Shown here piece after piece: positions 1 to 4,494 of a stretch of 6,105 nucleotides of DNA (position 1 is the stretch's first letter; every line of letters starts with the position of its first letter). A model generated the notes under the pieces. It saw nothing but the letters and a program-made list of their open reading frames with translations, did not search any database and was not told the DNA's origin. A program made the position numbers and the translations under genes. Source of the DNA: an uncultured Oscillospiraceae bacterium (GTDB taxonomy: Bacteria; Bacillota; Clostridia; Oscillospirales; Ruminococcaceae); NCBI GenBank assembly GCA_934513685.1, contig CAKSWY010000044.1:1-6105 (forward strand), written 5' to 3'.

Positions 1-461
1 CTGTCGGCCGAGGTGTAGACGATCAGGCTGCCGGTGCGCAGGTGCTCTTCGCCGTAGTCCTTAATTACTTCGGTGCCGGAATAGGGCTTGTTGCACAAAA
101 CGCCGCGCCCCGTCTTTTGGGAGAACTCCCGAATCACTTCATCCGGGAAGCCGTTGGGATAGGTGGGAAGCGCTTTGGGGCTGACAAGCCCGGCGATTTC
201 CCAATGGCCGATGGTGGTGTCTTTTCCGTTGCTGCGCTCCTGCAGGCGGGCAAATGCACCGGAAGGGGCGTTTGCCGGCGTGCCACAGCCAACTCCGTCA
301 ATGTTGAACAACCCCAGTTGGATCAGATTGGGGGCAGCAAAGACGGAGCTACCGGATACAGAGCGCAGGGTATTTACCCCGTGGTCGCCGAATTTGGCGG
401 CATCCGGCTCTTCCCCAATGCCAAAACTGTCCAGAACGATCAAAAACACCCGCTTTGCCAT
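1..461 (-). CDS. deoB: Phosphopentomutase, N-terminal part (cut by window edge)
   Basis: Cytosolic metalloenzyme that interconverts ribose 1-phosphate and ribose 5-phosphate (and the deoxy forms), joining nucleoside salvage to the pentose phosphate pathway. The minus strand from ATG at 461 reads 153 codons without a stop to the window edge; the full family is about 390-400 residues, so the C-terminal metal ligands are not visible. The N-terminus MAKRVFLIVLDSFGIGE (residues 1-17) is the alkaline-phosphatase-superfamily start with metal-ligand Asp11. GKDTTIGHWE at residues 79-88 is the DeoB signature; its threonine (T82, perhaps T83) corresponds to the phosphorylated active-site residue. NxDGVGCGTPANAP (about 53-66) and CNKPYSGTEVIKDYG (123-137) also fit the family. 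The start is fixed by AAAGGAG about 10 nt upstream (minus strand, near 473-479). The gene is divergent from pyk. Family assignment is very secure. Confidence 0.96.
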   Translation of the reverse strand, partial: MAKRVFLIVLDSFGIGEEPDAAKFGDHGVNTLRSVSGSSVFAAPNLIQLGLFNIDGVGCGTPANAPSGAFARLQERSNGKDTTIGHWEIAGLVSPKALPTYPNGFPDEVIREFSQKTGRGVLCNKPYSGTEVIKDYGEEHLRTGSLIVYTSAD

Positions 462-485
462 ATTGCTTCAGGCTCCTTTCGCAAG

Positions 486-526
486 CGGCCGCCGCGCGGC
501 CGGGCAAGAAGGCTCTTGGCCCGGCC
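486..526 (-). other. Two overlapping, mutually exclusive hairpins in the deoB leader
   Basis: Stem A pairs GGCCGGGC (498-505) with GCCCGGCC (519-526) and continues with AAGA (506-509) against TCTT (514-517), leaving one bulged G at 518 and a 4-nt loop. Stem B pairs CGGCCGC (486-492) with GCGGCCG (496-502) around a 3-nt loop. They share 498-502, so both cannot form at once. In deoB mRNA stem A is transcribed first, and stem B ends only about 7 nt before the AAAGGAG of the ribosome binding site. No U-run follows either stem, so neither is a standard intrinsic terminator. The pairing is seen directly; a regulatory role is inference. Confidence 0.5.
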
Positions 527-554
527 AGCTGAACGGGCGGCTTTTCCTGTACTT

Positions 555-583
555 ATTATACCGTATTTTGAGCAAAATTAAAA
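555..583 (-). promoter_or_regulatory. Probable deoB promoter
   Basis: On the minus strand a perfect TATAAT lies at 560-555 in an AT-rich block. The best -35 match at 17-bp spacing is TTTTAA (583-578), only a 3/6 match to TTGACA, so the promoter is identified mainly by its -10 box. Transcription would begin near 548, giving deoB a leader of about 87 nt that contains the GC-rich hairpins. Confidence 0.5.
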
Positions 584-638
584 TGTTTCTGTACAATCTG
601 CCGATGGGCAAAATGCACGAAACGACGATGATTGATTT

Positions 639-666
639 TTTACAGTTCTCCTCAATATTTTATACT
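639..666 (+). promoter_or_regulatory. pyk upstream promoter (P1)
   Basis: TTTACA (639-644, 5/6 to consensus) and TATACT (661-666, 5/6) are separated by 16 bp and point toward pyk. This is a good sigma-A-type promoter. Its -10 box directly abuts the -35 box of the second candidate promoter, so the two polymerase sites overlap and would compete. Confidence 0.55.
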
Positions 667-693
667 TGTCCGGCGGGGGGAAGTGTGTATAAT
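666..693 (+). promoter_or_regulatory. pyk downstream promoter (P2)
   Basis: TTGTCC (666-671, 4/6 to TTGACA) and a perfect TATAAT (688-693) with a 16-bp spacer. Transcription would start near 700, leaving a pyk leader of about 130 nt. The spacer contains a run of six G (675-680), unusual for a housekeeping promoter spacer. The perfect -10 makes this the more likely main start for pyk-luxS. Confidence 0.6.
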
Positions 694-829
694 AAATGTG
701 GAATTTCCCGGTGGCAGGCGGTTTGACGCAACCCCCATGCGGCCGGTGAGATTCGCTGAGAGCAAAAGACGCCCTTTCATAGGCCCGGCGGGAGACCTTC
801 TGCCGCGCCCCGGAAAAAAGGAGAAACCT

Positions 830-2572
830 ATGCGGAAAACCAAAATCATCTGCACGCTCGGCCCGTCTACGGACCGGGAAGATATCTTGCGGGATATGAT
901 CCTCAGTGGTATGAACGTGGCGCGTTTTAATTTTTCTCACGGAGATTATGCGGAGCATACCCGCCGCCTGGAGATGCTGAAGCGCCTGAGAACAGAATTG
1001 AACTGCCCGGTTGCCGCTTTGCTGGACACCAAAGGCCCGGAGGTTCGCCTAGTAAAGTTTGATGGGGGCCGTGCCGTGCTGAAGGATGGCCAGGAATTCA
1101 TTCTGACCACCCGCGAAGTGCTGGGCGACAGCAACATTGCGCAGGTGACCTACAAAGAGCTTCCCGGCGACCTGCATGAAGGGGACAAGGTCCTTCTGGA
1201 CGATGGCCTGATCAGCATGCACGTGGAGAGAGTCTCCGGCACCGACATTCACTGCCGGGTGGAGAACGGCGGCGTCATCAAGGATAAAAAGGGCGTCAAT
1301 GTGCCGAATGTCTCCCTGGGCATTCCGTATATGAGCAGCAAGGACCGGGAGGACATCCTGTTCGGCATCGAGAACGGCTTTGATTTCATTGCGGCCAGCT
1401 TTGTACGCAACGCGCAGGACATTCTGGAGATCCGGCACATTCTGGATGAGAACCACTCCAACATCCGCGTCATTGCCAAGCTGGAAAACCAGGAGGGCGT
1501 GGACAATCTGGACGCAATTCTGGCCGTTGCGGACGGCATTATGGTTGCCCGCGGCGATATGGGTGTAGAAATCGACTTTACGGAAATTCCGGCCATTCAG
1601 AAGAACATCATTTATCACAGCTTTTCCACCGGCAAGCCGGTGATCACCGCCACGCAGATGCTGGAAAGCATGCAGAACAACCCCCGCCCGACCCGTGCGG
1701 AGATCACCGACGTGGCCAACGCGGTGTACGACGGCACCAGCGCGGTGATGCTTTCCGGCGAGACGGCGGCCGGAAAATACCCGGTGGAGGCTGTGCGCAC
1801 GATGGCCGCCATTGCGGAGCGCACGGAGCAGGATGTTTCGTATCTGAGCCGGATGCACCGCGGAAATGTGGACAGCCACCTGAGCATTTCCGGCGCAACG
1901 GCCCATGCGGCCTGCACCACGGCCAACGACATCAAGGCAGATGCGGTGATCACGGTGACCAAAAGCGGCGAGACCGCGCGCCTGCTGAGCAAGTTCCGCT
2001 CCGACACACCCATCATTGCCTGTGTGCTGGAAGAGTCGGTGCAGCGGCAGCTCTCTCTTTCCTGGGGCGTGACCCCGCTGCTGATGCCCTATGCGCACAG
2101 CACAGATGAGATGATCGACCTCTCCATCGAGTGCGCCCGGAACGCCGGCCTGATCAAGGACGGCGACCTGGTGGTTCTGACCGCCGGTGTGCCGGTTGGC
2201 GTTTCCGGCACCACCAACATGATCAAGGTGCATGTGGTGGGCGATTCGCTCATCAACGGCGTGGGCGTCGGGCACAGCAATGCCAAGGGTGTGCTGTGCG
2301 TCTGCCGCACGCTGGAGGAGGCCAGAGGCAAATTTCAGCCGGGCGATGTTCTGGTGGCCCCCTATACCGACAACAGCATTCTGGACCTGATGCGGCAGGC
2401 GTCGGCCCTGATCGTGGAGGAGAGCGGCCTGAACAGCCATGCCGCCATTGTGGGCCTGGCGTTGGGCCTGGCGGTGATCGTCGGGGCCACGGGGGCCGTG
2501 CGGCGCCTGAAGGACGGCACCATGGTTTCGGTGGATTGCGAGCACGGAACGGTGCAGGCGCTGCCCGGCTGA
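830..2572 (+). CDS. pyk: Pyruvate kinase with C-terminal PEP-utiliser-like domain
   Basis: Cytosolic glycolytic enzyme making pyruvate and ATP from phosphoenolpyruvate and ADP. It has 580 residues. The start MRKTKIICTLGPS follows AAGGAG with 6-nt spacing; the frame is open further upstream but would run through the promoters. Substrate residues R32, N34, S36 and H37 lie in MNVARFNFSHG, followed by LDTKGPE (65-71). The B domain spans about 72-168. The active-site signature IRVIAKLENQEGV (212-224) carries catalytic K217 and metal ligand E219; ARGDMGVE gives D243, and TATQM (273-277) the next catalytic threonine. The allosteric C domain follows to about 470. Residues 475-580 form the extra C-terminal domain related to the PEP-utilising swivel domain, with LNSHAAIVG at 534-542 (H537 at the position phosphorylated in true PEP synthases). 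This extension is typical of Bacillus-type enzymes, so it is not a new fusion. luxS follows 45 nt downstream, probably in the same transcript. Confidence 0.98.
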   Translation: MRKTKIICTLGPSTDREDILRDMILSGMNVARFNFSHGDYAEHTRRLEMLKRLRTELNCPVAALLDTKGPEVRLVKFDGGRAVLKDGQEFILTTREVLGDSNIAQVTYKELPGDLHEGDKVLLDDGLISMHVERVSGTDIHCRVENGGVIKDKKGVNVPNVSLGIPYMSSKDREDILFGIENGFDFIAASFVRNAQDILEIRHILDENHSNIRVIAKLENQEGVDNLDAILAVADGIMVARGDMGVEIDFTEIPAIQKNIIYHSFSTGKPVITATQMLESMQNNPRPTRAEITDVANAVYDGTSAVMLSGETAAGKYPVEAVRTMAAIAERTEQDVSYLSRMHRGNVDSHLSISGATAHAACTTANDIKADAVITVTKSGETARLLSKFRSDTPIIACVLEESVQRQLSLSWGVTPLLMPYAHSTDEMIDLSIECARNAGLIKDGDLVVLTAGVPVGVSGTTNMIKVHVVGDSLINGVGVGHSNAKGVLCVCRTLEEARGKFQPGDVLVAPYTDNSILDLMRQASALIVEESGLNSHAAIVGLALGLAVIVGATGAVRRLKDGTMVSVDCEHGTVQALPG

Positions 2573-2617
2573 TTGGGAACGCAGTCGCTTGCAGGACAGC
2601 AAAAAAGGAGAAAAAAC

Positions 2618-3076
2618 ATGGAACGAATCGCGAGTTTTTGCGTGGATCACACCAAATTGGAGCCGGGAATGTATCTTTCCCGCCAGGACGGCGATGTGAT
2701 GACCTGGGATGTGCGGATGAAACAACCCAATGCCGGCGAGTATCTGTCCACGGGCAGCGCCCACACCATTGAGCATCTGTTTGCCACCTATGCCCGGAAT
2801 TCGGCCGTTTCGGACGGGGTGATCTATGTGGGGCCGATGGGCTGCCGCACCGGGTTTTACCTGCTCACCCGCGGGCTGACCGATGCACAGGCACTGAAGC
2901 TGGTGCTGGACAGCTACCGGTTTGTGGCTTCGTTTGAAGGGGACATCCCCGGCGCCAGCGAGGTGGAATGCGGCAATTACCGGGATATGGACCTGGAAGC
3001 GGCCCGCCGGGATGCAGCGGCGTATGTGGCCGTGCTGGAAACCCTGACGGACAAAGACATGCGCTATAAGGCCTGA
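2618..3076 (+). CDS. luxS: S-ribosylhomocysteine lyase (AI-2 synthase)
   Basis: Cytosolic metalloenzyme that cleaves S-ribosylhomocysteine to homocysteine and 4,5-dihydroxy-2,3-pentanedione, the precursor of autoinducer-2; it works after Pfs/MtnN in the activated methyl cycle. The protein has 152 residues, normal for the family. The start MERIASFCVDHTKLEPGMY is characteristic and sits 7 nt after AAGGAG. Metal ligands are H49 and H53 in AHTIEH and C118 in EVECGNY; E52 is the catalytic acid/base and C76 in GPMGCRTGF the second catalytic residue, all present. A tryptophan (W30, in TWDVR) stands where most members have Phe or Tyr. No promoter or terminator is evident in the 45-nt gap after pyk, and a strong terminator follows, so luxS is probably the distal gene of a pyk-luxS transcript. 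No pfs or AI-2 receptor gene is nearby. Confidence 0.98.
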   Translation: MERIASFCVDHTKLEPGMYLSRQDGDVMTWDVRMKQPNAGEYLSTGSAHTIEHLFATYARNSAVSDGVIYVGPMGCRTGFYLLTRGLTDAQALKLVLDSYRFVASFEGDIPGASEVECGNYRDMDLEAARRDAAAYVAVLETLTDKDMRYKA

Positions 3077-3096
3077 ACGGCAAGCCAAAATTATTC

Positions 3097-3135
3097 TCCC
3101 GCAAAACAGAGCTGCTTTGTTTTGCGGGATTTTTT
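3097..3135 (+). terminator. Intrinsic terminator after luxS
   Basis: TCCCGCAAAACA (3097-3108) pairs perfectly over 12 bp with TGTTTTGCGGGA (3118-3129) around a 9-nt loop and is followed at once by six T (3130-3135). It starts 21 nt after the luxS stop and closes the pyk-luxS unit. Confidence 0.95.
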
Positions 3136-3144
3136 GTAATGGTC

Positions 3145-3168
3145 TGCCGCTGTTTCATCTTTGCGGCA
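3145..3168. repeat. Short inverted repeat upstream of the AraC-type gene
   Basis: TGCCGC (3145-3150) and GCGGCA (3163-3168) form a perfect 6-bp dyad with a 12-nt centre. No T-run follows. It could be a binding site or chance; I assign no function. Confidence 0.3.
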
Positions 3169-3222
3169 CTTAGACACGATGTTTGAAGAGCGCAAGAACC
3201 ATCAAGCGGCTGCCCGGCGGGA

Positions 3223-3240
3223 ACCTGTATACTTACAGGT
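3223..3240 (+). promoter_or_regulatory. Palindrome over the probable -10 box of the AraC-type gene
   Basis: ACCTGTA (3223-3229) and TACAGGT (3234-3240) are perfect 7-bp arms around TACT. The sequence TATACT (3228-3233), a 5/6 match to the -10 consensus, lies inside the palindrome. No acceptable -35 box is seen 15-19 bp upstream (AGCGGC at 17 bp), which suggests a weak or activator-dependent promoter. A second, overlapping dyad CTTAC-AG-GTAAG spans 3232-3243. A start near 3240 would leave a leader of about 45 nt. Autoregulation by the downstream regulator is a reasonable inference from position only. Confidence 0.5.
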
Positions 3241-3285
3241 AAGAAGCCAGGCAGAAAAGAAATTGTAAAAAGGAGATCTTTCACC

Positions 3286-4308
3286 ATGTGCCAGTGGTAT
3301 TGCAATGTTAAAACGATCGTGACGGAAATAGACCGGTGCATTCGCCAGAACGCCAGTGAGGAATTGACACTGACGTATTTGGCGGAAAAGCTGGGCTATT
3401 CGGAATGTTACACCTCCAGAAAATTCCGCGAGATTTCCGGTATGCCGCTGCGGGAATATCTGCACCAGCGAAAATTGGCCTTTGCCTTGAAGGAGCTGCG
3501 GGATACCGAGAAAGGCATTCTGGAAATCGCGCTGAACTACGGCTTTTCTTCCCATGAGGCGTTTACCCGCGCCTTTAAAGAGGCCTATGGTGTTTCACCG
3601 GGCGAGTACCGGCGCCGCCCGACCTCGGTGGTGCTGCGCACGATGCTGAACCCCTTTGACTGCTATTTGGCGGAAACCGACGGGGTGAAGATGAAACCGG
3701 CGCATGGAGACGTGAAAACGTATTTTGTGTCGATCCCAGCCCACAAATATCTGCACATCCGCAATTATGAAAGCATCGGATACTGGGACTTCTGGCAAAA
3801 GCAGAGCCGCATTCCCGGGCAGGATTGCGACACGATCTGCGGGCTGCTGGATGGCATTCCGGGCAAGCTGGACGACCTGGGCGGGGAAGAGGCTGACAGC
3901 GGCAGCGGCCAGCTGATGGCCTTTATCAACGAGCCGACCGGGCGGATCTGCAGCTGGGGAATTCCGCTGGCGGAGAGCTATGGGGTTCGCCTTCCGCTGG
4001 ACTATGCAGGCCCGGTGCCGGAACAGATGCAGATGATGAAGGTGCCAGAAGGGGAGTATCTGGTGTTTGAGCATGGGCCCTTCGACTTTGAAACGGAGAA
4101 CCGCGCGGTCGAAGCCCAAATGGAGCAGGCCATGAAAGCGTTTGATTATGGGGTGGCCGGCTGCTGCCTGGATACAACGCCCGGGCGGGTGTTCTATTTC
4201 TATCATGACTGCAAGCGCTTTTGGAAGTATGTCCGCCCGATCCGGCGGTGCGGAGCAGAAAAGCCGGAACCGGCAGCCTTTGCAGATACACCGAAAAAAG
4301 ACAGCTGA
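3286..4308 (+). CDS. AraC-family regulator with C-terminal GyrI-like effector-binding domain
   Basis: Predicted cytosolic transcription factor of 340 residues. The AraC/XylS DNA-binding domain is N-terminal (about 8-112): the first helix-turn-helix is LTLTYLAEKLGYSECYTSRKFR (split here as residues 28-49), and the second is around ILEIALNYGFSSHEAF (78-93), followed by the family signature FKEAYGVSPGEYRR (97-110). Residues about 143-318 resemble the GyrI-like/AraC effector-binding domain, ending in FYFYHDCKRFWKYVRPIR (303-320). This order matches E. coli Rob and many clostridial regulators, whereas most AraC proteins have the DNA-binding part last. GyrI-like domains generally bind small, often amphipathic or drug-like molecules; the ligand here cannot be told. 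The start has AAAAAGGAG 10 nt upstream. The gene is alone between two terminators, with no transporter or enzyme beside it to name its target. Domain assignment is strong; role is unknown. Confidence 0.9.
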   Translation: MCQWYCNVKTIVTEIDRCIRQNASEELTLTYLAEKLGYSECYTSRKFREISGMPLREYLHQRKLAFALKELRDTEKGILEIALNYGFSSHEAFTRAFKEAYGVSPGEYRRRPTSVVLRTMLNPFDCYLAETDGVKMKPAHGDVKTYFVSIPAHKYLHIRNYESIGYWDFWQKQSRIPGQDCDTICGLLDGIPGKLDDLGGEEADSGSGQLMAFINEPTGRICSWGIPLAESYGVRLPLDYAGPVPEQMQMMKVPEGEYLVFEHGPFDFETENRAVEAQMEQAMKAFDYGVAGCCLDTTPGRVFYFYHDCKRFWKYVRPIRRCGAEKPEPAAFADTPKKDS

Positions 4309-4317
4309 AACAGGAGT

Positions 4318-4363
4318 GGCCCGTGCGCAGGGAGGTCTTTCTGCGCACGGGCCGTTTGCTTTT
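4318..4363 (+). terminator. Intrinsic terminator after the AraC-type gene
   Basis: GGCCCGTGCGCAG (4318-4330) pairs perfectly over 13 bp with CTGCGCACGGGCC (4341-4353) around a 10-nt loop. The following tract GTTTGCTTTT is T-rich but interrupted. It begins 10 nt after the stop codon. The very stable stem makes termination likely despite the imperfect T-tract. Confidence 0.88.
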
Positions 4364-4397
4364 ATGCAGCAAAGTGAGCGGCCAGAGAGGGCCGTAC

Positions 4398-4427
4398 TTG
4401 CAAACCTGTTGCAGAATGGGATATAAT
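4398..4427 (+). promoter_or_regulatory. uvrB promoter
   Basis: TTGCAA (4398-4403, 4/6 to TTGACA) and a perfect TATAAT (4422-4427) with an 18-bp spacer. Transcription would start near 4434, giving a leader of about 60 nt. The -35 box overlaps a small dyad, TGCAA (4399-4403) with TTGCA (4409-4413), and the left arm of a larger inverted repeat. No Firmicute LexA box (GAAC-N4-GTTC type) is visible between 4309 and 4494. Confidence 0.7.
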
Positions 4428-4462
4428 AAATCCGTATCGAAAAATGATCCGAAAACAGGTTT
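4402..4462. repeat. 9-bp inverted repeat flanking the uvrB promoter
   Basis: AAACCTGTT (4402-4410) and AACAGGTTT (4454-4462) are exact reverse complements with 43 nt between them. The left arm lies in the promoter spacer beside the -35 box; the right arm lies about 20-28 nt after the predicted transcription start. Arm centres are 52 bp apart, close to five helical turns, so both arms would face the same side of the DNA. The repeat is seen directly; an operator role is inference. Confidence 0.5.
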
Positions 4463-4494
4463 ATTCAGGGGCCGATCGGGCGGGAAGGGCAAAG

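Larger units (their letters stand above)
462..829. other. Divergent intergenic region between deoB and pyk
   Basis: This 368-bp stretch has no credible gene. From left to right it holds the deoB ribosome binding site and GC-rich leader hairpins (486-526), an AT-rich block with a probable deoB promoter (about 555-583), two tandem promoter-like sequences facing pyk (639-666 and 666-693), and a pyk leader of roughly 130 nt ending in AGGAG at 819-823. The leader contains a small possible hairpin, CGGCGG at 786-791 with CTGCCG at 800-805 (one G-U pair, 8-nt loop). Reading frames that cross this region overlap the promoters and lack ribosome binding sites, so I treat them as noise. I recognise no known riboswitch in the leader. 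Confidence 0.75.

Noticed and set aside
42..726. Plus-strand open frames over deoB and the intergenic region
   Set aside because: They are shadows of deoB on the other strand that run on into the promoter region; no family resemblance or ribosome binding site.
750..765. GCTGAGAG-like sequence recalling the THI box of TPP riboswitches
   Set aside because: The other conserved TPP elements (the CTGGATAATGCCAGC-type segment and surrounding stems) are absent, and the gene is not thiamine-related.
632..829. N-terminal extension of pyk by 66 codons
   Set aside because: The frame is open, but it contains both candidate promoters, has no ribosome binding site, and is not pyruvate-kinase-like; the start at 830 has AAGGAG and the canonical MRKTKIICTLGP N-terminus.
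2365..2569. pyk C-terminal PEP-utiliser-like domain as a possible novel fusion
   Set aside because: This extension is well known in Bacillus and Geobacillus type pyruvate kinases.
1049..3088. A 679-codon open frame on the minus strand, antisense to pyk and luxS
   Set aside because: It lies opposite two highly conserved genes, its composition is rich in His, Arg, Ala and Gly as expected for an antisense shadow of GC-rich coding DNA, it shows no recognisable domain, and I see no ribosome binding site supporting it.
3225..3238. CTGT-N6-ACAG resembling an E. coli LexA box
   Set aside because: The E. coli site needs an 8-nt spacer, and Firmicute LexA uses a different core (GAAC-N4-GTTC), so the match is superficial.
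4444..4494. Earlier in-frame uvrB start at ATG 4444
   Set aside because: No ribosome binding site precedes it and it would lie about 10 nt from the predicted transcription start; UvrB similarity begins only after 4495.
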